A DNA stretch of 64,000 bases from Bacillota bacterium (GTDB lineage Bacteria; Bacillota; Clostridia; Christensenellales; UMGS416): NCBI GenBank assembly GCA_023398815.1, contig JAEWRW010000046.1, forward strand, positions 62,001 to 126,000, in the 5' to 3' direction. Below are positions 24,687 to 34,095 of this stretch, in pieces. The first letter of the stretch is position 1; every line of letters starts with the position of its first letter. Under the pieces are notes generated by a model that was given only the letters and a program-made list of their open reading frames with translations, was not told where the DNA came from and made no database searches. The position numbers and the translations under genes were made by a program.

Positions 24687-27600
24687 TCACATCAGATCAA
24701 AGAGCGACACCTGATTCCTCTTTGGGATGCCCTCCAGGCACCGGAACTGGCGCAGCACCTCCATCACGGCGGAGGAAATGCCCGCCCGGGCCTTCAGATC
24801 CTCCTCGGAGATGAACGGGCGTTCCTCCCGTGCGGCCAGGATGCTGCGGGCCGCGTTCTCCCCCAGGCCCGGCAGGGCGTTGAGCGGCGGGCGGATCGTG
24901 CCCTCGTCGGTAATGAGGAACTTGACCGCGTCGGACTTGTAGATATCGATGTTGGTGAACTGGATGCCGCGGGCCAGCATCTCCAGCACGATCTGTAGGA
25001 TCGTCAAGCGGTTCTTTTCCTTCACCGCCAGCTTGGTCTCGTTGCTGTCCAGCTCCTGCACCGCCTGGCGGATCTTCCCATAGTCGCCCATCATCACCCC
25101 CGCGTCGAAGTCGTCGGCGCGCACGGTGTAGTAGGTGGCGTAGTACTCCCGCGGGTGGTGCACCTTGTAGTAGGCGACCCGCAGGCCCATGGTGACGTAG
25201 GCCACGGCATGGGCCTTGGGGAACATGTACTTGATCTTCTTGCAGGAGTCGATGAACCACTCCGGCACGTTCGAGGCCCGCATGGCTTCCTCCATGGCGG
25301 GCTTCAGGCCCTTACCCTTGCGCACGCTCTCCATGATGTCGAAGGACATCTTGGGTGCCACCCCCTGGGCGATGAGGGAGAGCATGATGTCGTCGCGGGT
25401 GCAGATGGCCTGCTTCAAAGTCGTTGTGCCGCTGAGGATCAGGTCCTGGGCGTTGTTGAGCCACACATCGGTGCCGTGGGAGAGGCCTGAAATGCGCACG
25501 AGCTCTGCCACCGTGGTGGGGCGGGTGTCGTCCAGCATGCCCTGCACGAACTTTGTGCCGAACTCCGGCACGCCGTAGGTGCCCACGTCGCAGCCGATCT
25601 GCTCGCCGGTGACGCCCAGGCTGGCCGTGCCGGTGAAGAGCGCCATCGTGTCGGGGTCGTCGATGGAGATCGTCACCGGGTCTAGGCCCGTCAGGTCCTT
25701 GAGCATCTTGAGCATGGTCGGGTCGTCGTGGCCCAGGATGTCCACCTTCACCAGCCGGTCGTGCAGGGAGTTAAAGTCGAAGTGGGTGGTGATGATGTCG
25801 CTGTCCTTGTCATCCGCCGGGTGCTGAATGGGCGTGAAGTCGGTGACGTCCCGCTCCTTGGGCACGATGATGATGCCGCCGGGGTGCTGGCCGGTGGTAC
25901 GCTTGACGCCCACACAGCCGGCGGCCAACCGCTCCACCTCAGCGGCGGGGGCGGCCTGCCCGCGCTCTTCCAGGTACTTGAGCACATAGCCATAGGCCGT
26001 GCGCTCGGCGATGGTGCCGATGGTGCCGGCGCGGAAGACGCTGCCCGTGCCAAAGAGCTCCTCGGTAAACTTATGCATCACGGGCTGGTTCTCGCCAGAG
26101 AAGTTGAGGTCGATGTCAGGCACCTTGTCGCCCTCAAAGCCCAGGAACACCTCAAAGGGAATGTCGTAGCCGTCCCGCTTGTAATGCGCGCCGCACACCG
26201 GGCAGTCCTTCTCCGGCAGGTCAGGGCCGCAGCCCAGTTGCTGGGCGTCCACCTCCCAGTCGGAGTGCTTGCAGTGAGGGCAGATGTAGTGGGGCGGCAG
26301 GGGGTTGACCTCGGTGATGCCCGTCATCGTGGCCACGAAGGACGAACCCACCGACCCGCGGGAACCGACGAGGTAGCCATCCTGCAGGCTGCGCTTCACC
26401 AAGGCCTGGGCGATCCAGAAGAGCACGGCGAAGCCGTACTTGGTGATGGACCCGAGTTCCTTCTCCAGCCGCTTCTGCACGATGTCCGGCAGGTCGTCGC
26501 CGTAAATCTCCTTGGCACGCCGCCAGCTTTCGGTCACGATGAACTCCTCGGCCCCATCAACGGAGGGAGCGTAGAGCATGTAGGGCGGCAGGGCCTGCAC
26601 CTCGCCAATGCGGTCGGCAATGGCGGCGGGGTTGGTCACCACGACTTCGCGTGCACCCTCCTCCCCCAGCCAGGCGAACTCGGCGAGCATCTCGTCGGTG
26701 GTGCGGAAGTAAAGCGGCGGCTGCTGGTCGGCGTCGTTGTAACCCTGCCCCGCCTGCAGAATGCGCCGGTAGCACTCATCCCGCGGCTCCAGGAAGTGGG
26801 CGTCGCCGGTGGCCACCACCAGCTTGTCGTACTTGCGGCCCAGGTCGACGATCTTGCGGCTGATGGCATGCAGGCCCTCGGCGTCGCGCACCTGGCCGCT
26901 GCGCAGCAGGAACTGGTTGTTGCCGTCGGGCATAATCTCCAGATAGTCGTAGTACTGGGCGATGCGGTCGGCGTCCTCGTCCCGACCGGCCAGGAGCGCC
27001 TGGTAGAGCTCACCCGCCTCGCAGGCCGAGCCCACCAGCAGCCCCTCGCGGTGCTGGGTGAGCAGTGCCCGCGGAATGCGCGGCCGGCTGCGAAAATGCT
27101 CCAAATGGGCGGCGGAGACAAGCTTGTAGAGGTTCTTCAAGCCCTCCTGCGTCTGCACCAGGATGGTGGCATGGTGGTCGCGCCCCTCACCCACCCCGGC
27201 GTAGAGGTGGTTGAGCTCGCCCACCTTGCGCTCACCGTGGTCGCGCTGCACCATGCCCAACAGTCGCTGCAGAATGGTGGCGGTGGCCTCGGCGTCGTTG
27301 ACGGCGCGGTGGTGGCCTTCCAGGCTCACGCCCAGCTTCTTGGCCATGGTGTCCAGCCGGTGGCGGCGCATATCGGGGAACAGCGCCCGCGACAGTGCCA
27401 GGGTATCGAGCACCGGGTTGGGGAAGTTCATGCCGCAGGCCGCGCCGCGGCTGCGCACAAAGCTCATGTCAAAGGACGCGTTGTGGGCCGCCAGCAGCGT
27501 GTCGCCGGCAAAGGCCTGAAACTGCCGCAGGGCCTCGGCCTCGCCGGGGGCGTCGCGCACCATGTCGTCGGTGATGCCCGTGAGGATCACAATGTTGGCC

Positions 27601-28859
27601 GGAATGGGCCGGCCGGGGTTCACAAAGGTGTTGAAGGTATCGACGACGTGCCCGCCCTCCAGCCGCACGGCACCGATCTCGGTGATGCGCTCGCTATAAG
27701 GGTCAAGGCCCGTCGTCTCCAGGTCAAAAACCACAAAGGGGCCGTCCAGCCCGGCGTCGGTCGCGCCGGTCACGATGGCCGCGGCGTCGGCGACGAGGTA
27801 GGCCTCCATGCCCAGCAGAATCTTAACGCCATTCTTTTTGCCCAGCTCCACCGCCTCGGGGAAGGCCTGCACCACGCCATGGTCGGTGATGGCAATGGCC
27901 TTGTGGCCCCAGCGCTTGGCGGTCTTGATGGCCGCGTCCAGCGGCAGCACCGCATCCATGGAGCTCATCTGGGTGTGCAGGTGCAGCTCCACCCGCTTTT
28001 CGGCGGCGGTGTCTTCCCGCAGCTTCTGGGGCAGCGCCGTAATCTCCTGCACACGCATGTTGAGCTCGGCGGTGACCTCCCCTGCCACGCCCTTGGTGCG
28101 GAAGCGCTGCTCGCACTGGCCCTTCACCCGCAGGCGCACGCCGGGTTTGATCTCGGCCTCCAGCTCCTGGCAGGCGACGTCCATGTCAAACCGCACGCAG
28201 GGGATGGTGCTGGTGTAGTCGGTGACGCTAAACAGGAACACCGACTGGGGTTCACCGTTGCGCTCCCGCTTGGTGGGCTTGCGCTCGGCCTTCACCACGT
28301 CGCCCTCAATGACGACGGGGCCCATGTCCTCGTGCAGCGACTCCACGGGCACGGGCTCGCCCACCACGGCCTTGCCACCCAGCAGAATACGGATGCCGCT
28401 GCGCTCGGTCTCCCGCGGTTTCTTGATGCGCACCACCGGGTGAAACCCGGTGAGCTCTGCCACCGCGTCCCGCAGGGTGCGCTCGGCGGGCTTGGCCTGG
28501 GCCACATCGGCATAGACGACGATGGACTCCCCCTCGCGCTCCCACTCGGAGCGGGCGACGGCCTCGGCCAGGGAGCCTTCCAGCCGGCGCTGCACGGCCT
28601 GGCGCAGAGTCTCCACGGTGCAGGCGTCCTCCAGCTTGGCCGGTATCTCCCGCTGCACCTCCACATCCTGCAAAAAAGAGAACTGCCCGGTCAGTTGACC
28701 AGCCAGCAGTCCATCGTCCAGCTCCATGGGGGCTGGCAGGCTGTAAACGACCTGCCAACGCCGCTCGGCTGGCTGTAGTTGAACCCGCTTGATGCGGATG
28801 AATTCCCAGTTATCAGGAAACGTCTTCTTTAAAATGTCATGGACAGCCAAATCCGCCAT
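24687..28859 (-). CDS. polC: DNA polymerase III alpha subunit, Gram-positive PolC type
   Basis: The replicative polymerase of low-GC-type Gram-positives, about 1390 residues. In order: an N-terminal domain, an OB domain (about 170-275), a PHP domain with HLHTQMSSMDA (about 290), an inserted DEDDh 3'-5' exonuclease beginning FVVFDLETTGLDP (about 374), the rest of PHP, a four-cysteine zinc site (CPHCKHSDW and DCPVCGAHY), the palm motif PDIDLNFSG (about 913), and the C-terminal duplex-binding part ending NQVSLFDLM. The ATG at 28857-28859 has GGGGAGG twelve bases upstream; an ATG at 28880 is an alternative. It overlaps the ispG 3' end, so the two are coupled. It ends the frr-to-polC operon. Confidence 0.97.
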   Translation of the reverse strand: MADLAVHDILKKTFPDNWEFIRIKRVQLQPAERRWQVVYSLPAPMELDDGLLAGQLTGQFSFLQDVEVQREIPAKLEDACTVETLRQAVQRRLEGSLAEAVARSEWEREGESIVVYADVAQAKPAERTLRDAVAELTGFHPVVRIKKPRETERSGIRILLGGKAVVGEPVPVESLHEDMGPVVIEGDVVKAERKPTKRERNGEPQSVFLFSVTDYTSTIPCVRFDMDVACQELEAEIKPGVRLRVKGQCEQRFRTKGVAGEVTAELNMRVQEITALPQKLREDTAAEKRVELHLHTQMSSMDAVLPLDAAIKTAKRWGHKAIAITDHGVVQAFPEAVELGKKNGVKILLGMEAYLVADAAAIVTGATDAGLDGPFVVFDLETTGLDPYSERITEIGAVRLEGGHVVDTFNTFVNPGRPIPANIVILTGITDDMVRDAPGEAEALRQFQAFAGDTLLAAHNASFDMSFVRSRGAACGMNFPNPVLDTLALSRALFPDMRRHRLDTMAKKLGVSLEGHHRAVNDAEATATILQRLLGMVQRDHGERKVGELNHLYAGVGEGRDHHATILVQTQEGLKNLYKLVSAAHLEHFRSRPRIPRALLTQHREGLLVGSACEAGELYQALLAGRDEDADRIAQYYDYLEIMPDGNNQFLLRSGQVRDAEGLHAISRKIVDLGRKYDKLVVATGDAHFLEPRDECYRRILQAGQGYNDADQQPPLYFRTTDEMLAEFAWLGEEGAREVVVTNPAAIADRIGEVQALPPYMLYAPSVDGAEEFIVTESWRRAKEIYGDDLPDIVQKRLEKELGSITKYGFAVLFWIAQALVKRSLQDGYLVGSRGSVGSSFVATMTGITEVNPLPPHYICPHCKHSDWEVDAQQLGCGPDLPEKDCPVCGAHYKRDGYDIPFEVFLGFEGDKVPDIDLNFSGENQPVMHKFTEELFGTGSVFRAGTIGTIAERTAYGYVLKYLEERGQAAPAAEVERLAAGCVGVKRTTGQHPGGIIIVPKERDVTDFTPIQHPADDKDSDIITTHFDFNSLHDRLVKVDILGHDDPTMLKMLKDLTGLDPVTISIDDPDTMALFTGTASLGVTGEQIGCDVGTYGVPEFGTKFVQGMLDDTRPTTVAELVRISGLSHGTDVWLNNAQDLILSGTTTLKQAICTRDDIMLSLIAQGVAPKMSFDIMESVRKGKGLKPAMEEAMRASNVPEWFIDSCKKIKYMFPKAHAVAYVTMGLRVAYYKVHHPREYYATYYTVRADDFDAGVMMGDYGKIRQAVQELDSNETKLAVKEKNRLTILQIVLEMLARGIQFTNIDIYKSDAVKFLITDEGTIRPPLNALPGLGENAARSILAAREERPFISEEDLKARAGISSAVMEVLRQFRCLEGIPKRNQVSLFDLM

Positions 28860-29937
28860 CGTTGGTGTGTTCCTCCCCATTCTCCCCAGTCAATCCCTCA
28901 ATGGCCGCCAGCAGGGCATCGAGCAACCCCTCCTGCGGCACGGTGCGCGGCGGCTGCCCCCGCAGGAACAGCGCCCCCCTGCCCTGGCCGCCGGCGATGC
29001 CCACATCGGCCTCCCGCGCCTCGCCCGGGCCGTTGACGACGCAACCCATCACCGCCACCTTCAATGGCTTGGTGATGTGCGCGGTGCGGCGGACGACCTC
29101 CCTTGCCAGGCCCTCCACATCGATGCCGGTGCGCCCGCAGGTGGGGCAGGAGATGATCTCCACCCCCCGGCGGCGTACCCCGGCCGAGCGCAGCACCGCC
29201 CAGGCGGCGTCCACCTCCTGCACCGGGTCGCCGGAGAGGGACACGCGAATCGTGTCACCCAAGCCGTCCAATAGCATGGCCCCCAGCCCCATGGCGGACT
29301 TCACTAAACCCTGCTCGCCAAAGCCCGCCTCGGTCACCCCCAGGTGCAGCGGATAGTCGCAGAGCTCGGCTATGCGACGGTAACTCTCCACACACAGCGG
29401 CACATCGCTGGCCTTCAATGATAGCACTATATCGGTGAAGCCGCGCTCCTCCAGCAGGCGCACGTGCCCCAGGGCGCTCTCCACAATGGCTTGGGCCGTC
29501 ACGCCATAGCGCTCCAACAGGGGCTTCTCTAGCGAGCCGGCGTTGACGCCGATGCGGATGGGCACCCGGTGGGCGCGGGCGGCGTCCACCACCCGCTGCA
29601 CCCTGTCAGGCCCGCCGATGTTGCCGGGGTTGATGCGCAGCTTGTCAGCGCCGTTCTCCACCGCCTGCACCGCCAAGTCGGCCGAAAAGTGGATGTCGGC
29701 CACCAAGGGGATGTGGATGCGGTCGCGGATGGCCCGGAAGGCCCGGGCACACTCCTCATCGTAGACCGAGGCACGAATGATCTCGCATCCTGCGGCCTCC
29801 AGCGCCAGAATCTGGGCGACGGTGGCCTCCACATCGCGGGTGTCGGTGTTCGTCATGGACTGCACCGCCACCGGGTGGCCGCCGCCTATGATCACCCCGC
29901 CCACGCGCACCGGGCGGGTCTTGTCTCTTGTTGTCAT
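28837..29937 (-). CDS. ispG: 4-hydroxy-3-methylbut-2-enyl diphosphate synthase (flavodoxin type)
   Basis: A 366-residue [4Fe-4S] enzyme of the MEP isoprenoid pathway, converting MEcPP to HMBPP. It has the TIM-barrel start VGGVIIGGGHPVAVQSMTNT and LRINPGNIG, and the cluster ligands in SCPTCGRTGID and GCVVNGPGEA, with the third position glutamate and cysteines intact. The ATG at 29935-29937 (GGAG upstream) lies seven bases after the rseP stop. dxr is two genes upstream, so two MEP-pathway steps share one operon with undecaprenyl diphosphate synthase. Confidence 0.96.
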   Translation of the reverse strand: MTTRDKTRPVRVGGVIIGGGHPVAVQSMTNTDTRDVEATVAQILALEAAGCEIIRASVYDEECARAFRAIRDRIHIPLVADIHFSADLAVQAVENGADKLRINPGNIGGPDRVQRVVDAARAHRVPIRIGVNAGSLEKPLLERYGVTAQAIVESALGHVRLLEERGFTDIVLSLKASDVPLCVESYRRIAELCDYPLHLGVTEAGFGEQGLVKSAMGLGAMLLDGLGDTIRVSLSGDPVQEVDAAWAVLRSAGVRRRGVEIISCPTCGRTGIDVEGLAREVVRRTAHITKPLKVAVMGCVVNGPGEAREADVGIAGGQGRGALFLRGQPPRTVPQEGLLDALLAAIEGLTGENGEEHTNDGGFGCP

Positions 29938-29944
29938 GATTCTC

Positions 29945-30982
29945 CTATGCCCCCCAACCGAAAAGCCGGGCAATATCCCTGCCCACCAGGAAGATGGACA
30001 GCCCAATGAACAGCACAAAACCGATCGTCTGCACCAATCCCTCCTTCTCCGGCGGGACGGGCTTGCGGCGGATGGCCTCAATGATCAGGAAGATGACCTT
30101 GGAGCCATCGAGCGCCGGGAAGGGCAGCAAGTTGAAAATGCCGAGGTTGACCGACAGGAACACGGCGATGGTGATGTAGTTGGCGATGCCGTACTCCTGG
30201 GCCACCTTGGTCATCTCGCTCACGATGCCCACAGGGCTGCCCAACTGGTCCGCCCCCTCGCCCTTGGTGACGAGATTGCCCAAGAACACCAGAATTTGCC
30301 CTGCGGCGTTGCCCATGCCCTGGAAGGTGTAGACCGTCGCCTCCCCCACGCCCATGTAGTAAGGCGCGGTTTGGGTGGTGATGCCCACGAGGTAGCGTTT
30401 TTCCTCTGCGTTGTACTGGGGCGTCATTGTCAGGGTCATCTGCTGGCCGTCCCGCTCCACCACCAGCGCCACCGGCTGGCCGTCGGCGGCGTTCACCGCT
30501 TCGGAGACCTTGGCCACATCGTCGCCAATGACGGTGTCGCCCACCTGAAGGATGCGGTCACCCTGCAGCAGGCCTGCCTCAGCCGCCGGCATGTTGGCCG
30601 TCACCGTGTCCACCACGGGGATGACCGTCTTGACCCCGCCGGCCAGGCAGAACACCCACAGGACGACGAAGGCCACCAGCAGGTTGGTCAGGGAGCCAGC
30701 GATGGCCACGATGAACCGCGCCCACACCGGCTGGCTGTAATAGCCCGCCACGCCCTTCTCGTCCTCCCCATCGGCAAAGGCGACGTAGCCGCCAAAGGGG
30801 ATCATACGCAGCGAATAGGTGACACCGTCCCGCTTGCGCTGCCACACGCTTTTGCCAAAGCCAATGGAGAACTCGTGCACGGGGATGTGCGTCAGCCGCG
30901 CCGCGGCGAAGTGGCCGGCCTCGTGCACCAGCACCAGCAAGCCAATCATCAGTATGGAAACAATGACATACACAATGGTCAT
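29945..30982 (-). CDS. rseP: Site-2 (RIP) zinc metalloprotease RseP
   Basis: A 345-residue polytopic membrane protease. The zinc motif HEAGH lies at residues 20-24 inside the first transmembrane helix. The central PDZ domain spans roughly residues 110-200 (AEAGLLQGDRILQVGD). The third metal ligand region is NLGIFNLLPFPALDGSKV near residue 280, close to the C-terminal helices. Such proteases cut anti-sigma factors or signal-peptide remnants within the membrane. It lies between dxr and ispG in the usual Firmicutes envelope operon. GGAAGGA precedes the ATG. Confidence 0.95.
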   Translation of the reverse strand: MTIVYVIVSILMIGLLVLVHEAGHFAAARLTHIPVHEFSIGFGKSVWQRKRDGVTYSLRMIPFGGYVAFADGEDEKGVAGYYSQPVWARFIVAIAGSLTNLLVAFVVLWVFCLAGGVKTVIPVVDTVTANMPAAEAGLLQGDRILQVGDTVIGDDVAKVSEAVNAADGQPVALVVERDGQQMTLTMTPQYNAEEKRYLVGITTQTAPYYMGVGEATVYTFQGMGNAAGQILVFLGNLVTKGEGADQLGSPVGIVSEMTKVAQEYGIANYITIAVFLSVNLGIFNLLPFPALDGSKVIFLIIEAIRRKPVPPEKEGLVQTIGFVLFIGLSIFLVGRDIARLFGWGA

Positions 30983-31088
30983 GCATTCAATCCTTCCGCC
31001 AGCAGGGCTGGCAGCTCTGCCGCAAATTTCACTTTGCGGCTCAGAGGTTCAAATTCTGCGTGGTTTGGGGCCGCTTCGCCCGCAGGCG

Positions 31089-32237
31089 CTATCCTTCGCT
31101 CAGCGCCCGGCGTACCTCCCCGTCCAGCGCCAGGATGTCCTCCAAGGTGTCGCAGTCGCCAGCTCCGGCGCGGTTCATGCCACGCTCCACGAGGTGTGGG
31201 ATGTCGGTAAACCGTATGCTCCCCCGCAGGAATTTATCCACCGCGACCTCGTTGGCGGCGTTCAGGGCCACCGCAGCCCCGCCACCCCGGCGCAAGGCTT
31301 CGTAGCCCAGCTCCAGGCAGGGGAATGCCACACGATCCGGCGGGGCGAAAGTGAGCGTCCCAGCTTTTAGTATATCCAGCTGCGGCGCGGGGCACGCCAG
31401 CCGCCGCGGCCAGGTCAGTGCGTATTGGATGGGGATGCGCATATCCGGGCAGCCCAGCTGTGCCAACACCGAATGGTCGATGAGCTCCACCATGGAGTGG
31501 ACGACGCTCTGCCGGTGCACCACCACGTCGATGCGCTCCGCCGGTACCCCAAAGAGCCACCGGGCTTCAATGACCTCCAGACCCTTGTTCATCATCGTGG
31601 CCGAGTCAATGGTAATCTTGGTGCCCATGGACCAGTTGGGGTGGCGCAGGGCATCCTGCACGGTGACGTCCGCCAGCCGCTCGGCCTCCCAGCCGAAGAA
31701 CGGCCCGCCGGAGGCTGTCAGGATGAGCCGGGCGATCTCGCTGTGGGCTGAAAGGCCCTGAATGCACTGGAAGATGGCCGAATGCTCGCTATCCACCGGG
31801 AAGAGCCGCCGCCCGTGGCGGGCGAGCAGGCCATTGACCAACGCGCCGCCGGTCACCAGCGTCTCCTTGTTGGCAAGCGCCACATCCATGCCACCCTCGA
31901 GACACGCAACAACCGCCGGTAACCCGGCGATGCCCACCACCGCGGCCACGGCCAGGTCGGCCTGCCCCTGCGCCGCGCGGCACAGGGCCACCAGACCCTC
32001 CGGCCCGACGAAAAATGCCGTACACGCGGGGAGCTCGCCCCGCACCCGTTCGGCTACCGCTGGGTCGGTCACAGCCACCGCTTTGGGGTGGAAGCGATGC
32101 ACCTGCTCCAGCAGAAGATTGGCGTTGCTGTGGGCCGAAAGGCCCCATATGGAAAACTCTGTGTCCCCCGCGGCCACCACGTCCAGCGTCTGCCGCCCGA
32201 CGGAGCCGGTGGAACCCAGTACCAACAATCGTTTCAA
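31089..32237 (-). CDS. dxr: 1-deoxy-D-xylulose-5-phosphate reductoisomerase
   Basis: A 382-residue NADPH-dependent enzyme making MEP from DXP, the committed MEP-pathway step. The NADPH fold reads KRLLVLGSTGSVGRQTLDV, the metal/substrate region VDSEHSAIFQCIQG, followed by LTASGGPFFGW and the typical GTKITIDSATMMNKGLEVIE. The initiation codon is TTG (32235-32237) with TAAGGAG just upstream; no ATG or GTG fits the conserved N-terminus. The start is 11 bases after the cdsA stop. Confidence 0.96.
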   Translation of the reverse strand: MKRLLVLGSTGSVGRQTLDVVAAGDTEFSIWGLSAHSNANLLLEQVHRFHPKAVAVTDPAVAERVRGELPACTAFFVGPEGLVALCRAAQGQADLAVAAVVGIAGLPAVVACLEGGMDVALANKETLVTGGALVNGLLARHGRRLFPVDSEHSAIFQCIQGLSAHSEIARLILTASGGPFFGWEAERLADVTVQDALRHPNWSMGTKITIDSATMMNKGLEVIEARWLFGVPAERIDVVVHRQSVVHSMVELIDHSVLAQLGCPDMRIPIQYALTWPRRLACPAPQLDILKAGTLTFAPPDRVAFPCLELGYEALRRGGGAAVALNAANEVAVDKFLRGSIRFTDIPHLVERGMNRAGAGDCDTLEDILALDGEVRRALSEG

Positions 32238-32248
32238 AGAAGCACTCC

Positions 32249-33067
32249 TTACAGCACGAACAGCTGCAGATAGCAGTACACCGCTACCCCGCCAAAGAGG
32301 ATGCTGTCCATGCGGTCCATAAACCCGCCGTGACCCGGCAGGAGGTTGCTGAAGTCCTTGATGCCGGCGAAGCGCTTGACGCCCGACGCCATGAGGTCGC
32401 CAGCCTGGGCAAGCACACTCACCAGAAGGCCCATGAGTGGATAGTGCCACAGGGCCAAGCCGTCATAGTACCCCAGGCGCAGCAGTGCCCCCACGCCGGT
32501 GATGACGGCGGCGGTGATGACAAGACCACCCACCGCGCCCTCCACGGTCTTCTTGGGGCTGATCTGCGGCGCGAGCTTGTGCCGGCCGAAAAAATGGCCG
32601 GAGAAGTACGCACCCACATCGGTGGCCACCGGGCCCACCAGCGCCACCAGCAGGGCCGAGCGCGACAGGGCTGCCTCCTGCTCCCCCAGCAGCAGCAGGA
32701 ACACGAAGAACCAGCAGGGATACACCATGGCAAAAACGGAGACCACCGTATCCAGAAACTGCCTCCGGCGCAGCAGCACCGAGCTTGCGATGGCGATGGC
32801 GCACAGCACCGTGAAAAGCGCCACCAATCCCTCAATCTGCCGCCAGCGGTACATGGGGTACATGGCCACCGCCAGCACCACCCCCGGCCATATCGTGGGC
32901 CGGAAGGACGCCGCCCGCAGGGCGCCGAACATCTCCAGCTGGCAGATGAGGGCAAAGAGCGAGATGCCGATGCCCAGCACCCAACCCCGCAGCCAGACCA
33001 CCACCACGATGACCCCGAAGAGCAGGAACCCCGTGAGCAACCTCTCCTGCAGGTTCTTCCACCACAT
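32249..33067 (-). CDS. cdsA: Phosphatidate cytidylyltransferase
   Basis: A 272-residue integral membrane enzyme, with about seven to eight helices, that makes CDP-diacylglycerol. The N-terminus WKNLQERLLTGFLLFGVIVV and the C-terminal CTP-transferase signature (ISPKKTVEGAVGG, then GDLMASGVKRFAGIKDFSNL and LPGHGGFMDRMDS) are intact. The start codon abuts the uppS stop (33068), so the two are translated from one transcript. Confidence 0.96.
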   Translation of the reverse strand: MWWKNLQERLLTGFLLFGVIVVVVWLRGWVLGIGISLFALICQLEMFGALRAASFRPTIWPGVVLAVAMYPMYRWRQIEGLVALFTVLCAIAIASSVLLRRRQFLDTVVSVFAMVYPCWFFVFLLLLGEQEAALSRSALLVALVGPVATDVGAYFSGHFFGRHKLAPQISPKKTVEGAVGGLVITAAVITGVGALLRLGYYDGLALWHYPLMGLLVSVLAQAGDLMASGVKRFAGIKDFSNLLPGHGGFMDRMDSILFGGVAVYCYLQLFVL

Positions 33068-33802
33068 CTACTTCACCCCGCCGTAACGCCGGTCGCGGCC
33101 CTGATAGGCCAGCAGCACCTTCTTGTACTCGTCACAGGTGAAGTCCGGCCAGCAGACTGCCGGCGCGGCAAACTCAGCATAGGAAACCTGATAGAGCAGG
33201 AAGTTGCTCAAGCGCAGCTCCCCACTGGTGCGGATGACCAGATCGGGGTCGGGCAGACCCGCCGTATCGAGCCGCGCGGCAAAGGCCGCCTCGTCGATGT
33301 CGTCGGGCTTCAGGCGCCCGGCGGCGGCGTCCCGGGCCAGGGCTTGAGCGGCGCGGACGATCTCATCCCGCCCGCCGTAGTTGAGGGCCACGTTAAAGAC
33401 GAGGCCGGTGTTCTTTGCCGTGCGGCGGCGGGCGGTCTCCACCGCCTCCGTCACCCGGTTGGAAATGGAATCGGTGCGCCCCACAAAGGCGATGCGCACG
33501 CCATTGGCGTCGAGCTCGTCAATCTCGCGGGAGAGGAACTCCACCAGCAGCTCCATCAGCACCCGGATCTCCGCCGGGGGGCGCTTCCAGTTCTCGGTGG
33601 AGAAGGCGTAGACAGACAGCACCTCAACGCCCAGGTCGCTGCTGGCGCGCACAATTTCGCGCAGGGCTTCCACCCCGGCGCGGTGCCCCGCCGCCCGGTT
33701 CATGCCCCGGGCGGTGGCCCAGCGGCCGTTGCCGTCCATGATGATCGCCACGTGGCGGGGTACGATTTTAAGCCCCCAGTCCGCAGCCAACGCCTTTGCC
33801 AT
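33068..33802 (-). CDS. uppS: Undecaprenyl diphosphate synthase (isoprenyl transferase)
   Basis: A 244-residue cis-prenyltransferase that builds the C55 lipid carrier for wall polymers. The family motif HVAIIMDGNGRWATARG supplies the catalytic Asp, followed by HRAGVEALREIV. STENWKRP and the C-terminal DLVIRTSGELRLSNFLLYQ and YAEF are also present. The ATG at 33800-33802 with GGGAGG upstream is chosen. It leads the isoprenoid genes of the operon, downstream of frr and a 70-residue gene. Confidence 0.97.
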   Translation of the reverse strand: MAKALAADWGLKIVPRHVAIIMDGNGRWATARGMNRAAGHRAGVEALREIVRASSDLGVEVLSVYAFSTENWKRPPAEIRVLMELLVEFLSREIDELDANGVRIAFVGRTDSISNRVTEAVETARRRTAKNTGLVFNVALNYGGRDEIVRAAQALARDAAAGRLKPDDIDEAAFAARLDTAGLPDPDLVIRTSGELRLSNFLLYQVSYAEFAAPAVCWPDFTCDEYKKVLLAYQGRDRRYGGVK

Positions 33803-33882
33803 GTTTGTCCTCCCAAATCGCGGGTGCATTTCGTATGCGCCCGATACAAGGCATGGGCAGACGCTTTGCCTGCCCATGCCGA

Positions 33883-34095
33883 TCAGTTTGGTTCGCTTCG
33901 CTGCCCCCGCAGGGCCCGGAAGTGCGTCGCCGTCAATACCACGGCCTGCGGCGTACCGGCCTGGCGGATCACCCGCAAGCGGCCTTCCTTCCGGCGGCCA
34001 GTGACGAGCACCTCCACCGCCGCGCAGCCAGCGGCCAGCAGCCGCTCCCGGGCTTCCGCGGCGTCCAGCCCCAGCACAAAAGGCAGGTCACTCAT
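33883..34095 (-). CDS. Small conserved-position protein (70 aa) between frr and uppS
   Basis: A 70-residue protein starting MSDLPFVLGLDAAEARERLL. It has a helix (AAEARERLLAAGC), then strands AAVEVLVTG, RLRVIRQAG and AVVLTATHF. The pattern is like a single PASTA-type or similar small alpha/beta unit (G-L-x-x-x-E-A-x-x-x-L-x-x-x-G). Its ATG overlaps the frr stop (34092-34095, ATGA), strong evidence that it is translated. No signal peptide is present. The function is unknown; its position suggests a role near ribosome recycling or envelope lipid synthesis. Confidence 0.75.
   Translation of the reverse strand: MSDLPFVLGLDAAEARERLLAAGCAAVEVLVTGRRKEGRLRVIRQAGTPQAVVLTATHFRALRGQRSEPN

Noticed and set aside
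25728..28778. Open frame of 1016 codons antisense to polC
   Set aside because: GC-rich third codon positions of polC keep this frame free of stops. It has no domain pattern, is rich in His/Gly/Leu/Val in shadow fashion, and polC is certain.
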